From Terana coerulea (lineage: Eukaryota; Basidiomycota; Agaricomycetes; Polyporales; Phanerochaetaceae), in NCBI GenBank assembly GCA_024811115.1, contig JAKOGH010000733.1, forward strand, positions 62,001 to 126,000: a DNA stretch of 64,000 bases. Direction: 5' to 3'. This document shows, in pieces, positions 28,201 through 40,821 of the stretch; position 1 is the first letter of the stretch; the number at the start of each line of letters is the position of its first letter. The notes beneath the pieces were generated by a model that made no database searches, was not told the DNA's origin, and saw only the letters and a program-made list of their open reading frames with translations. The translations under genes and the position numbers were made by a program.

Positions 28201-30001
28201 AGCGTGCGACCCATATGCAGCTGCCGACGCCTCCGGAGGAGTACCAACCGGTCCCCGAGCGTCGACGCGAAGTCTCTCCGCACAAAGCCAAGCGCGTATC
28301 TCCGCGCAATTTCGAGGAAATGGAGGTATTCGCCTCTAAAACTCCGTCGGTTCGCCAGCCGACTGACACGAGCGACTCTGAGGAGACGTATTACCCAATC
28401 TTCCCTCACCTATGCGACCCTATTCTGCTCGAAGGGCTGCTGGCGCATCTCTCATATTTCGACTGGGTATCGCTGTCCTCAACAAGTCGGGAAACACGGC
28501 GGGTGTTGTACGAGGATGGGAGGGAGCAGGTGCTATCGAGATATTTGGCTACGGTTGGATATAGTAAATGGGTGTGGAAGGATCCTGAACCGCTGATCCT
28601 AACTGTAGATGTGAGTTGTCGGCATTCCCTATGTTGCCCATTTCTGACCTTATCTCAGGACCTGGCTCACTACATGCGGGGCGTCTCAATACCCGCACAC
28701 CGTCTCGCAAGCATTGCCAATGACTATCTACAGCCAAACTCCACCGTGGAAGCCCGAACCATGCAGCAACTGACGTTCTCCTGTCGTGCCTTCACCCGCG
28801 TCGTCCTGCGGCTCCGTGCTCAAGCAGAGGCGGAGGCAGCGCACAACGCCCGGCTTGCCGCCATGGCCCCGTCGCCCATATACATGCCCGGTGCGCGCAT
28901 CCGCACGCTGTCGAATTCGTCTCAACGGCTTCCGGCGAAGTGGGCATCTCAGACAAGCCTCAACTCGCGTTCGAGCCGGCCGTCCTCGCCGACTCGAGGA
29001 AACTCATCGTTGGCACCCGTGAACAAGTTTCAGTCCCCTCTATTCCGCCTGCGACGTGCGCCTTTGCTGCAGGTTTTGTTCCTTCGCCTGAAGGCGAATG
29101 GCTCTCGGACGCGAGCGTTCTCGAATGCGAAGCTGAGCTCAAGCATGCTGGCGTGATGCACCTTCTCCGAGCAGGCGATGTGGTTTGGGATGTAGCCGTC
29201 GGTGACGAAGCCAATGCCGGTCGCTTGGTCTGGGATGGTTCATATCTGATCGTGCGTGAACCTTCCTGTGTATTGCTCGCCCTTCTCATGCAGCATACAG
29301 GATCTCGATTACACGTATTCGAGGGTCGGCGATCCTCCCCGGTATCTCCCGACTCTCGCGTTCCCGCCTTCGTATTTCCACCGCGTCATCCGGACGATGG
29401 GGACGGGCAACCCTATCGTGCGCCTTGACCTGGCACCGTGGGCAGATCAGATCAGCGCGAACCTGCAGTTATTGCAAGACAAGATGAGGATGGACACGTT
29501 CGTGGTCTGCGCTTCTCGAGCCGGGCCGCTGCTGACTTGCTCCTTGCTCTATGTGCTCTTTAGGCCTCAAGGTGGCAGGCATACCGTCGTGCGATGGGTG
29601 CATCGCTCTTCGTTCATCATTCGGCCGCCGCCAGGAAGTAGGTCCATACGGCTGCCGATGCCGCACACTGCTGGGCCCGGGCCGTCGCCGACAGGCGCAT
29701 GGATTATTGACCCCGGCTGGTTTGGGACGGTTGTTGTCGAGACAGGAGGGTACGAATGAGGGCTTGGACGATCTGCAGCGCCGGTGCAGGGGTGCAGTCG
29801 TCGCTCGACGGGGGCAGCAATTGACTCCGGATCAGGCGCAGTTTGAGGAGCGTAGGATGGTATTTAGGATTTTGAGGGAACGGAGGTATGTTATATCATT
29901 TTTCACTGTGTTGACTTGTTTACTGAACTGTTTGATGTAGTCGTCCTGGCGAGATTTGGATCCGCGTTGTGTCAGACAAAGAACGAATTATACCCACGTA
30001 G
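25219..30001 (+). CDS. Large disordered F-box-like protein
   Basis: A protein of roughly 1,450 residues, mostly Ser/Pro-rich and predicted disordered, starting MKRLLRDRKLSFDSKSK. An F-box-like helix pair, DPILLEGLLAHLSYFDWVSL followed by SSTSRETRRVLYED, lies near 28.42-28.52 kb. Next come VPAHRLASIANDYL-like and SCRAFTRVVLRL helices. A conserved-looking C-terminal module follows (VFVPSPEGEWLSD, GDVVWDVAVGDEANAGRLVW, RYLPTLAFPPSYFHRVIR, GAWIIDPGWFGTVV, ending SDKERIIPT). If the F-box binds Skp1, the protein would be an SCF substrate receptor; that is inference. Four one-base frame changes fall on homopolymers: CCCCC 25,525, GGG 25,762, CCCC 26,176 and TTTT 29,074. The first ATG is chosen because no upstream exon is convincing. 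Confidence 0.75.
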
Positions 30002-30357
30002 ATATGCTGCCATCTTGATTCATATGTTGTATTGCTTCTAGACTATCCTGTACTGTAACACAACTTGTATTACTAGGTGTTCTGCGCTGCTCTTTCGTTC
30101 GTCAGCCTTGCTTGCCAATTCATTTACGACGGCGTTCTCCGCGCCGCCACAAACGTTCGATTGGATCCGAATCTATGCAAGGATCACACTCGTCTCCCCC
30201 TTCGGGCCCTTGATCCATTTGATCGCGTACCCAAATCCGAGGATATAGAAAGTTGACGGTGACGGTCATTACTTGGCCGCAAACCTAACCATCCCGAGCT
30301 GCTCTGCCCGTTGCAGTGTTCTCGTACCGTCACAGTACTAGTCGCAGCGCACCACCA
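30002..30357. other. Intergenic upstream of phosphomannose isomerase
   Basis: 3' flank of the F-box-like gene and promoter of the isomerase. No gene seen. Confidence 0.5.
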
Positions 30358-31823
30358 TGTCTACAGCACCTGTCTTCAAGATCATACCCACTACTCAAAA
30401 GTATGACTGGGGTAAGAAGGGGTTGTCCTCCAAAGTCGCACAATTTGCGACTGCGTCGCAGATTCCGGGCTTTCAACTTGAGGAGGACGCACCGTATGCT
30501 GAAGTAAGTTCGCTCATTAGCCTCCGAGAAGTCGCTCACGCCGTGTCTGTGACAGTTGTGGATGGGCACTCACCCCAATGCGCCTGCCCGCCTCCTGTCG
30601 GGCGAGACACTGGTGGCGCACCTCGCTGCCCACCAAGAGCTCATCGGCTCGCGGGTCGTGAGTAGATTCACGGAGGCCGGTGCGGGAGAGGGCAATCTGC
30701 CCTTCCTACTCAAGATCCTCGCCATTGCGAAGGCGCTCAGCATCCAGACGCACCCGGACAAGGAGATGGCGGAGCGGCTGCACGCTGAGCATCCTGAGAT
30801 TTACAAAGGCTAGTTTTGTTTTATCGGCTGGCCTTGGTACGGGGTCGAGCTAACACATCTTATACCCGCAGACGCGAACCATAAGCCCGAGATGGCGATC
30901 GCGCTCACGGACTTTACGGCGCTGTGCGGCTTCCTTCCGCTCCCCAAGATCGCATCCTATCTACTCTCAACGCCTGAATTTGCTGCACTTGTTCCCGCTA
31001 CAATGGTGTCGCGCTTTGCGAGTCTGGCGCATTCGCCCACGCCCACCGGTCCCGAGGAGAAAGCGGCGCTGCGGGACGTATTCTCGGCCGTCATGACCGC
31101 GGACGACACTGCCTTCAAAACGCAACTTGAGACCCTCATCAACCGCTACCAGAACGGCAGTGTCACAGAGGCCGAGAGAGAAGTCCGAGAGCTGGTGCTG
31201 ACGGTCGACAGACAGTTCCCGGCCGATATTGGCACGTTCTGCGCCTTCATGCTCAACTACGTGAAGATGAAACCGGGCGAGGCGATATTCCTGGCGGCGG
31301 GCGAGCCGCACGCTTACATATCCGGGCGGTACGCGTCACGCTTCTCTTCTACGGCTGAAGTGTCGGGCTGACTACTGTGACTAAACAGACATCGTTGAGT
31401 GTATGGCGACCTCGGACAACGTCATCCGGGCGGGTCTGACTCCCAAGCTCCGAGACGTCCCCAACCTCGTCGGCGGCCTCACATATGCGTCGTCCGAGCA
31501 CACGAAACATCTCGTACAGCCTGCGCCGTTTCCCAAGACGCAGCAGTCATCGCATACGACACTGTACGACCCGCCTATCCCAGAGTTCTCGGTACTGCTC
31601 GTCCGGCTTGCAGCCAACGAGACAGAAAGCCACGGTCCCATCGACGGCCCAAGCATAGTTATCGTAACAGAAGGCCAGGGGCGCGTCTCGTGGAGCAGTG
31701 GGGAGTCTTTCGAGGTGTCGGAAGGAGAAGTTTTCTTCATAGGCGCGAACTCGGGAGTTGAAGCTGGAGGAGGCGAAAGGCGACACGTTGGCAGTGTTCA
31801 GGGCGTTCGTTGAGGCTGCATAA
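30358..31823 (+). CDS. PMI40: Mannose-6-phosphate isomerase, type I
   Basis: Cytosolic zinc enzyme interconverting fructose-6-phosphate and mannose-6-phosphate, the entry to GDP-mannose for glycosylation and cell-wall mannan. About 430 residues, four exons. It starts MSTAPVFKIIPTTQKYDWGK. Visible motifs are WMGTHPNAPA, the zinc-binding SIQTHPDKEMAE (Gln and His) and HKPEMAIALTDF (Glu), and FLAAGEPHAYISG (His), then a C-terminal barrel with EGEVFFIGAN. An extra G in a GGG run at 31,753-31,755 shifts the last 23 codons. Removing it gives a family-like end, LAVFRAFVEAA, with TAA at 31,821-31,823; the frame as given stops ten bases earlier. It is tail-to-tail with transaldolase across about 330 bases. 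Confidence 0.95.
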
Positions 31824-32157
31824 TGCCAAGGACACTAGGAACATCAATACTATGTAGGAATATCTGTAACACTCGGAGGCTGGCAAAAATAGGAATGAAT
31901 GAACATCACGCGCACCAGGTTCCCTAACAGCCGCACATGTCATGATTAACATGGCCTGATGTCGTCCTTTCAGGTGCTTTTGCGCGACCGAAAGATGGGA
32001 GAAAACATGCCGAGTGTGTATAATGTAGAAGCCTATGGGAAGAACGTCTATTTCCACAGAAGGGCACTAATTAGATTGTACATCCGTCGCTTTGATTATT
32101 TGCTACATGATACATGAATATTGATTTTTGCTTCTCGGTGCCCGGAGATGGAATGGC
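31824..32157. other. Convergent 3' flanks of PMI40 and TAL1
   Basis: A 334-base gap between two convergent stops, AT-richer than the genes. It probably holds both polyadenylation regions. No gene seen. Confidence 0.55.
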
Positions 32158-33350
32158 TTAAGCAGAGAGCTTCTCGCGGATGACCTTCTTGAGGGCTTCA
32201 CCGTCCTCGGCGAACTTCTTGATGCCCTCGTGGAGCTTGTCGAACGCCATCTGGTCTTGGAGGAGGGTCCAGCGGAATTCGGGCTCGTCGTCGACGAAGG
32301 TCACCTTGGAGATCTTCTCGGACGAGTTGATGGCTGTAAACGGGCGTGAGAAGACGGTGGAGAGCCTGGATCGCGGCGTGTACTCACCCGCTTCGGCGTC
32401 GAGCTTCTTGGGCACGGGCGAGGTGTCGTTCTTGAGCTCCTCGAGGAGAGACGGGGAGATGGTCAAGAAGTCCACACCAGCCAGGGCCTTGATCTCGCCA
32501 GTCTGCAGATGCTGTTAGCGTACATACCATGCTTGAGCCAGCGACGACGGACGTTACGGAAAGAGGCCCCCATGACGATGGTCTTGTAGCCGTGCTGCTT
32601 GTAGTAGTCAAAGATCTTCTTGACGGACTGGACACCGGGGTCAGCGTCGCCGGCGTAGTCTGGGCCGGGCTTGGCCTTCTTGTACCAGTCGAGGATACGG
32701 CCGACGAAGGGGGGAGATGAGGGTGACACCGGCCTCTGCGCACGCGACGGCCTGGCCGAAACCAAAGAGGAGCGTCAGGTTGCAGTGGATGCCGTCGTCG
32801 CGCTCGAGCTCGCGGGCCGCCTGAATGCCCTCCCAGGTCGAGGCGATCTTGATGAGGATACGGTCCTTCTTAATGCCGACCGAGTCGTAGAGAGCAATGA
32901 GCTCCTTGGCCTTGGCCTTGGTCGCCTCCTTGTCGAAGGACAGGCGGGCGTCGACCTCGGTCGAGACACGACCGGGGATGATTTGCAGGATCTCCTTGCC
33001 GAACTCGACGAGCTGGCGCGGTGTCAGCTGAGCTTGTGGGCGCCACAGTAATGAGGTGACTGACGAGTCTGTCCATAGCAGCGTTGACCTTGGTCTCAGT
33101 GTCGCCGCTCTTGCCCTTGGCGTACGAGACGGCGTTGTTGATCAAACGCTGGTACGCAGGCTTGCCGCTGCCGCGAGAATGAGCGAGGGGTTGGTGGTCG
33201 CATCCTGGGGCTTGTAGACATCGATCGCTGCAAGTCCCTGTGTCAAGCGCGTCGCGCGCACCATGAACAGCGCGACTTACACTCGAAGTCGCCCGAGTCA
33301 GAGACGACGACGGTGCCGGTTTGCTTGAGAGCGTCGAGAGCGGTGGTCAT
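32158..33350 (-). CDS. TAL1: Transaldolase
   Basis: Pentose-phosphate enzyme moving a dihydroxyacetone unit from sedoheptulose-7-phosphate to glyceraldehyde-3-phosphate. About 325 residues. Starts [20 protein letters not shown]; the first intron restores [20 protein letters not shown]. The Schiff-base lysine is in [46 protein letters not shown] and VMGASFRNV follow, ending VIREKLSA. Two one-base frame breaks occur. One base is short near 33,165 (AAAGKPAY reads out of frame), and one extra base lies in a six-base run at 32,709-32,714, just before SPFVGRI. In such a conserved single-copy housekeeping enzyme, these are most likely sequence errors. Four or five introns. Confidence 0.95.
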
Positions 33351-35961
33351 CTTGGTGTGGGGATTGGTGGGGAATGGGTCGAGCCGCGACGCAAACCCTT
33401 CCGGGGTTATATACCAGCCTGTGGTGAGATCATCGCGATACTGCTCCGGCACGCTCGGCCGCTCCGCTCCGAGACTTCGCAGCAAACGTGGGCCTAAGTT
33501 GGCGCGCCAAGGAGACGGGCAGCGGCGGCCAATCCCAGACTTTCCTCACTGCTCTCCTTTCTCCCGTTCACCGTTCCTCACGCTCTCCGCTAGATTCCGC
33601 GCGACATGAGCTGTAAGATACTTGCGCTAAACACATTCAGACATTGCAGAGGATTCAAGTTTGTCTCTGCACAACAGCAGGCACAGATATACAGCCAACA
33701 CCGGTTTGGACAGGGTGGGCGTATCTCTTCACACCCCGGTTAAGGACCGGCCAACGCTTACTCGCGGTTCGTAGGGCCGCCGCTCTTTCTAGGGAAAGGT
33801 CGCTCAGTTGCAGCCGGTTATGACGAGTAATTTGGCAGGTTGACATGATCGTGGCAGCTGAGGTACTCTCGCGCACGCGTGAGATGCCTGGACAGTGGAC
33901 GGTAAGCAGCCGTGACCTGCTGCATCACGGGCCACGGCCTCCCGCACAGTGCGATTGTCGTAAGTCAAATGCAACCGGTTTTCTGCGAATCTGCGGATAC
34001 TGCCCTGACCCTTTGCTCCCAGGCTGCGCTGCTTACTAGCAACATAGTGCAATGAATGACTAGACATGAAACACCGTACCCATGTACGTAGTAACGAACA
34101 TGCCTGTCATCCGCCATCACGTGTGACTTGGTACTATCATTATGAATGTTGCATGCTTTGAGAAACCACTGCAGTCCGTATGAGCTCACTGTGGCAAAAA
34201 ATGAGTCTATCTGAGCATTGCTCCCACTGGGTAGCTTGCCGTCATGAGTGGTGCTTACTCTATGTACGAGCAAAATTCATGGGTTCCACTCAAGTACCAT
34301 TGCCGGAGGCGCAGAGCTCCGCAACGGGCGTCTATCCCTTCGCAAAGGCTTACTCTTGCCGCCATCACTTCTAGTCTCCCCGAGGCAGACAGCGACACAG
34401 CGGGTCAACCTGCGCTTTGGGCTACGGATACGCTGTTAAATCGCTTCCAACTCGCGACAGTCTCCGTTATTGCTCAAGTATGTGATCATCACCTGTGTAC
34501 ATATGGGCGGGGGATAATTTGCGCTATCTTACATGTGCGTATGCATCGGGTTGGTTGATTGTAGTAGACCGGTAAGCTACCATGGCTAGCGTGTGTTACG
34601 ATTACTACATGGCTCAGCACTTTCCCTTGACGAACAGAGTGCAGACATTCATATCAATATACACGTCGTTCGCTCTATATTCAGATAGTACCGGATATGC
34701 AACTCCGGTGCAATGAGCCAGCGTGCATTCTTCTACCGGAAAACGGATGTTCGCCGCGCTGTAGGCGTTGCGAATTGACTCGCTTTGCATGCCCGAAGAC
34801 ACGCAAGCTGGTGTGTTTCGTGTTCAGGAGCGGGAATACCCCTGACCACCAAGACAAACATCAGAGCGAAGGAGCTCTCGAAAACGCTTGCAACGGAAGA
34901 AGCTGGCCTGCGATTTCCCTAATCTCGGGTATCTCCCGCATGACGTCGAGCGTCGAGCCATTAATGCATACCGTGTGGTCCTGGGAGGCACGCCTCGGTC
35001 CTCTCTCAATGCCAAATGCGCATCACGGTCGCAGTTCCCCAGCGACGTGTCGACAAGCCAAAATACCCCACCATCATACCAGTAGCGGACACGTGTTGTC
35101 GTATGTGAGTCATTGTGAGCCCTTTCACGCGGAATTTCACGGTGAGCTCACTGCCATGCGGATTTAGAGCACCTCGGCCAAGGCTGCAGAGGGCGGTGCG
35201 AACCTGTGTGCGGTGTGGTCGTTGTACCTTCACTGACACCCGGTAGGTCTTGCAGCGAGAAACGGATCCCGCGATCCTTGTCATTCGCGACCGCCTTTAG
35301 AGTTAAGCATGACACGTCCTGGCTACAGGTAGCATTTCTCCGTCTCGCAACAGTGTACACGATGTCAACTCACAAGTGATAGACAAGGCATGTGGGCGGT
35401 GGTTGAATGCTGTGCTGCCTGATAGACGACCGCGCACAGTCCGGATCGAGCAAATGTAGAAAGTTCGTTCGGATTTTGGCTCCCGGTATGTCCTCAACCA
35501 GTCCACTCGCTGTACCCGTGCTGTTTTCGTGTCAATACCAGTGCAGGCTCGCGTTCCAGACCGAAAGCAGTCCCGCGCCCACACAGAGACCAGAGAATGT
35601 CGTACTCTCCATATCATGGCGGTACGCAAGTGTTTTCGGGGCCGTCACCGCGTCCGGCTCGCCCTGCATCCCTCGGGGTGTGTCATGAATATCTGGGTAG
35701 AGTGACGCTGAACTCGTCGCAGGAGTCACCGCCCGGCTGTGGGTCCACCGGGTTCCAACGCATCAAGGAAGCAAGCTTGCACCGTCCCTCGCGTTCGGCG
35801 GCCTTGACGCAGAGCGGTCTTACCCGCGACGCTAGATCAACCCAGCTTGTGAGCTCATGGTTTATGAGGCAAGGTTTCTGGAAGGATTGGATCTGCAGCT
35901 TCCTTCCCATTGTTAAATATTCACCCTCATTTTTCTGCCGTCTGCCTATCGCAAAAGCAGT
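33351..35961. other. 2.6-kb intergenic stretch
   Basis: The left end is the transaldolase promoter. The rest shows only short frames. On the - strand between about 35.3 and 34.8 kb a few adjoining frames (for example NDKDRGIRFSLQDLPG, and YWYDGGVFWLVDTSLGN) read like pieces of a small spliced gene or its remnant, but I cannot join them or recognise a family. No tRNA or transposon ORF found. Confidence 0.4.
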
Positions 35962-36808
35962 ATGCCTTCCAACGCCATTACGCTCTACGACGTTCCTTCT
36001 ACTACACCTCAGCCCTGGGCTCCCAATATCTGGAGGATAAGGTACGTCATACCACATCGAATGCACTGACCAAAATCTAACGCTGCCACCAGATTCATTC
36101 TCAATTACAAGAGGCTTCCCTACCGCACTAAATGGGTCGAGTTCGCCGACGTCGAGAACACCCTGCGGTCGATCGGCGCACAGCCGACGTCCATCCGTTC
36201 AGACGGTCGGCCCGTCTTCACGCTGCCCGTCATCGTCGACCACCGCCCGCACGGCCCGCCCGTCATCCTCTCCAAGGCCGACGCCATCGCGGAGTACCTC
36301 GAGCTCACGTACCCCGCCCGCCCCATCTTTCCCGAGGGCGCGCGCGCTGGAGAGCCTGTTCGTGCACTACATCCACGAGGTGCTCGCGAAGCCGCTCCTG
36401 CCCATCCTCGTGCCGCTCAGCCATCAGCGGCTGCCCGAGCGCAGCCAGGCGCATTTTCCTGGCGGACAAGGTCCGTTGGGCTCGGCAGAGCGCGAGCAGG
36501 CGTGGCGCGCGGCGAAGGACCAGTTCAATTTCCTGGCGTCGATCATGGACAAGAATGTGGGCGACCCGGGCTGCGACGGTGTCGTTGTGATGGGCCGTAG
36601 CGTGTCCTACGCCGATTTCGCGTTGTGCTCTGTCTTGTACGTTTTTGAATACGCTGTATGACCAATAAGGCGGGCTGACGGGTTGGTATTTAGGATCTGG
36701 ATTGAGCAGGTTTCTCCTCGCGATGGCTGGCCTCGTGTCCGCTCATGGAACGATGGGAGATGGGATCGACTCAAGGCAAAGTGCCGGGAGTATATGGATG
36801 TGTATTAA
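35962..36808 (+). CDS. Glutathione S-transferase, fungal etherase-like (FuA/GTE) type
   Basis: Glutathione-conjugating enzyme with an N-terminal thioredoxin fold (ITLYDVPSTTPQPWAPNIWR, FILNYKRLPYRTKWVEFADV, PVFTLPVIVD) and the glutathione-binding SKADAIAEYLELTYP. A helical C-terminal domain follows (LFVHYIHEVLAKPLLPIL, SAEREQAWRAAKDQF, SYADFALCSVL), ending AKCREYMDVY. The WSPN/WAPN-like N-terminus is typical of the etherase-related GSTs expanded in wood-decay fungi, which are linked to lignin- or plant-extractive-derived compounds; that role is inferred. About 250 residues, three exons. The frame slips inside a GCGCGCGC run at 36,337-36,348, where two bases appear missing. Confidence 0.88.
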
Positions 36809-37219
36809 GTTATTGCTTCTGGGTCGTATCGACGTAGAGTCCACAATCCTTCTAGGCCCCTATTCTGACACGTCTAACCGTATTAATAACCGTACTGGAT
36901 CCGTAATGTCCCTCTTTTGTATCTCTAGGCTCCAGTAATCCCTCACACTACTCCCACTGTCTTTGTCAGTACTATCAGAGGTTACTGCGTAGCTCTCGTT
37001 CTATAGAGGCCTGTATTTATTGGCTGTACCGAGGTTATTAGTGTAACTGTACCAACTCAATGAAGATCAATGTTGAGTTATTTAGTGTCGTTTGTTACTG
37101 AGTAAGAAATGCTTAGGATTGAAAGTGATAGGAGCGGCGCCTGCGGTATACAGTTCCATCAGCGCCAAGCCCGGTCTCCTACTGACCTGCACTTTGACTG
37201 GGCGCGAGATGGTGCAGAG
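36809..37219. other. Intergenic between GST and the PPP1R37-like gene
   Basis: AT-rich 3' flank and upstream sequence. An in-frame ATG at 37,109 could lengthen the next protein by 37 residues. Confidence 0.45.
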
Positions 37220-40200
37220 ATGTCCTCTTCCCCGTCACCCTCATCGTCTGCTGTGACGATCCCAACGCCCGGAAAGTCTATCTTGAAACGACCACCGCCG
37301 CCTCAGCAGTCATTCTTTTCTCTTGGACGACTCTCCAAACTCTTACCGGTCCAGAACGCACCCCCTGCTAATGACAGCACTGATGAGAACAGGACGCTCA
37401 AAAGGGCGCATTTCATCTTGCCTGAACTGACGACCGTGTACCCTATCTACGCTGCTAATCCGCCCACGACACCAAACCTCAAAGACGAGAAACGGACGAT
37501 AGAGGAGAAAGAGGCTGAGAGGCGGAAGCGGATCGTCAGGCGCAATTCAGTAAGCCCTGAAAGCGCTGCACCGGAGGAGCAATGGTGGAGTGTAGAACAA
37601 GTCGAGTCGTTCTACAGGGAGTGCTGCGTTGGCAGAGAAGAGAATCCAGACCCAGGCATCTCTAATGCTATACTGGTACGTCGTCTCTGTTCAAGGTCGT
37701 GGGTGTAATCTAACAGCTTAGCCTTCGTAGAAAGCTAAAGGACCTCAGCCACGTAGTGTGGATCTCTCAGGCGTGCAGCTGACAATTGGGTCGGCTTCTG
37801 CGCTCTCGGACATATTCACAATAGAGTGGGGCTTGAGGAAGTTGACATTCAAGGAGTGCGACCTGGATGAATACGTTAGTCGGCTAGTTCTCCACACGGC
37901 TCTCTGGCTGAACCTGAAATGCCAGATCCTCAAACCGATGCTTCCATGCATTGCTCATACCAGGCACATTGACCTTCCTCTCGGTAGCTTCGAACCGACG
38001 TCTGAAAGCCCCTGCGTTTCGCTTGATCGGTGCATATGTTTTGAAGGTCTGTCCCAGCGCTCCGAGCACTCCTACCTTGCTCGCTCACGCGAGCACTATA
38101 GGCGAAGAATCTTCAGTTCTTAGACCTATCTCAAAATGCGTTAGACAAGAAAGCTGTGGAATACATTGCGCAAGCACTTCCACAAGCTCCGACGCCCGGG
38201 CTTGTGTCCCTAAGACTGGACGACTGCTCCCTGAAGCCACAAGCCCTCGATGCGCTAGGTATATCCTACTGCGTGAATCATTTGTGTTTTGTATTGATCA
38301 ATTTTTGCACTTATAGCACACGTTGTTCGTGTCTCTTCCCTACGTAACATCTCTTTGCGGCACAATAAAATCACTCCTACAGGAGCGGTTGCCGTTGCGC
38401 TAATGATCAAGGACTACCCCGACCGCCTACCCGGGTCTTCGGCAACGAGCCCTACATCCTCCACATCCTCAACCTTCTTCTCTCCTCCCGGGACCCCGTC
38501 CATACCCTCCAGCCCCATCACCGCTCCGGAGCTTCCACTCGCACCAGCACTACCACCGCGTTCTGGGCCTATTCTTCCGCCACCGCGTCACCCTGCAGCA
38601 GCCCCACAGACAACTTATACCCCTTACATTCCACGGTCTCGTCGTGCAGCTGCCGCCGCCATATCCACCAGCAACGGTAGCAACCCGCTCTCGCCAAGTG
38701 GACAACATATACCTATAATCACTTCATCCGCGCAAGGTGGTATCACAGCGAGGCATCCGGTACCACCGCCTTTTACTTCACCCACGCCGTCATTGTCTGC
38801 CCCACAACATGACCAAGGCCCGAGTGCTGCTCTGTTGGACAGGGTTCGGGCGCTGGACGCCTTGCCTAGATTGGGTGCTTTAAAGACTTTGGATCTGAGA
38901 GGGAACGATATTAAGGTGAGTCTCCCTTCCGTTTTACACTGGTTCCAACTTGACGTCGGGTAAAACCAGAACGGGATAACCTATATCGCCCAAGTGCTGA
39001 AGAGGAACCGGACGTTGAAGGTTCTCAACTTATCCGAGAATAAGCTGGATGTTCTGGGACTTGTCGCTATAGCGGAGGCTCTGGTCGGTCTTTGTGTTGG
39101 CCTCCAGGCTGCTCCCTACTAATGATTACTATTCGTGCAGAAATATAACTCATGCCTAGAGACCCTCGACTTAAGCAAGAACCCATGCTGTGGTCCGAGC
39201 CTCGAAGGAGTATGTCAAACTACCATCGGCTTGAGAATCGCGACTGACTGACAGCTGTTACAGGTTCAATCCTTGCGGACAGCCTTCACATTGAACAACG
39301 CGCTGAAGCGTCTATTCCTAGCATCGACATCCTTGAACTCTGCTGGGGCAATCGCTCTTGCAGAGTTCCTGCCGGAGTCGACATCGTTGCTGCATCTCGA
39401 TTTAACGATCAATAATCTGGATTTGGCCGGCGTGATGGCCTTGAGCTCAGGGCTGAAGGCTAATCACGTTATGAGGTGTGTCGATTTGAATATCCCTCCG
39501 GACGATGAGGGAATGGCTCGGTGCGTGTTTTCCACTGTGCTCTACAAGCTTTGTCTAATTTGCCTGTAGAATGTGTCGCGAGATCTTGAATACGTGCATC
39601 CGGAACACGGAGGAAGCAGAGAAGGTGGCGCACTCGGAGGAGTTGGGAGCAGCGACGGGGCGCGGTCAAGGGAAAGGGGTGTGGGGGATGATCGAAGAAA
39701 GCGAGCTCGCGAAAACCTTCCGCCAGGATGAGCAGAAAAAGGTTGAGATCCCTGGTTCAGGCGTACCGTTGCTCCTTCCGTCTCAAGAGGAACCCGCTGA
39801 CTTCCCTGCCCTGGAACAGAAAGACTCGGAGGACGCCCTGCACAGCGCACGGCTATGCAAGGCGCAGCTCGAAGAGTTCCTGGCGTCCTCGACGTCGACG
39901 GCGGGCAAGACCAATGCCACTGCGGATCCGGAGATGCTGGGCTCTGCACGGGCGATGTTGAGGACGTTGGCGCAGGTTATACAGAGCACCGATGACGCTG
40001 CACGGCTCGAAGAGCTGCTGGTGCTCAACGACGACATCACGGCTTTACTCGCGCGTTCCATTCCTCAGAAACCGCGCTTGGACGGGCTTGGCCTTCGTCT
40101 CGAGAATGGGTACCCCGTACACATAGCGAACGGGGTTGCGTCTCCGTTGGAGAGAGCCGACGCTGATGAGGAGGAGCTCCTCACACCGAGAGTGGATAAG

Positions 40201-40821
40201 GGCAAGGGACGCGCAGAGCCCGAGCCCGAGAAGACTGAGCCCGTCTTGAGCCCGACGCGGCTAACCTCCGTTGATTCGGACGATGATGAGGTGGAGTTGG
40301 TGGGGGACTCTCTGCTTGCCCAGGTAGAGGCCCTCGCGTCTCCTACAACTGATCGGTGCGCTCTCTCGCGAAACGTGTATGCTTGAGGCTGATCGCTCTT
40401 CTGCTAGGTCGCGAAGCTGGGTAGAGGAAGAAGGTGAGGTATTCCGGAAGGGTGCCGTGCTTCTCACAGCAGAGGAGATGGAGACCGAGTATGACTCTGA
40501 GGAGCTCCGCAAAGAGGTCAGCAGCTTGTCATTGTCTCATTTGTCATCCTTTCTCATGTCCTTTCTCAGCTCTTGGAAGCTATGGTAGAACGACCGCCGC
40601 CCCGAGCATTGGAAGCAGATGGCTACCAGGACCCTCTTACACGGGAACATAGTGCAACGTCATCTCCGCTCGCCTCACCAGTAGTTGAATCTCCTGCCAA
40701 GCCGCTACCACGCCCATACGTACGGCGCTCGAGGTCATCGTCCTCTATGGCGAGCAATGCGGAGAGTCCGTCCACCCCTACGACCCCTACCATACCTGGC
40801 ACGCTACAAGAGGCCGCCTAG
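37220..40821 (+). CDS. Leucine-rich repeat protein resembling PPP1R37
   Basis: About 1,000 residues. The N-terminus is disordered and carries KRAHFILPE, at the place where animal PPP1R37 (a PP1 regulatory subunit) has its KRVTF docking motif. About ten ribonuclease-inhibitor-type leucine-rich repeats follow, including SVDLSGVQL, KLTFKECDLDE, LQFLDLSQNALD, LVSLRLDDCSL, LRNISLRHNKITPTGAVAVA, LKTLDLRGNDI, LKVLNLSENKLD, LETLDLSKNP, LKRLFLASTSLNSAGAIALA and LLHLDLTINNLD. A coiled, acidic C-terminal part includes SVDSDDDEVELVGDSLLAQV and ends TIPGTLQEAA. A Ser/Pro loop of about 140 residues interrupts the repeats at 38.43-38.85 kb. Repeat order and the ILNTCIRNTEEAE region after the repeats resemble PPP1R37 closely in my reading. 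I infer a PP1-associated role; a generic RNI-like protein is the alternative. Confidence 0.72.
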
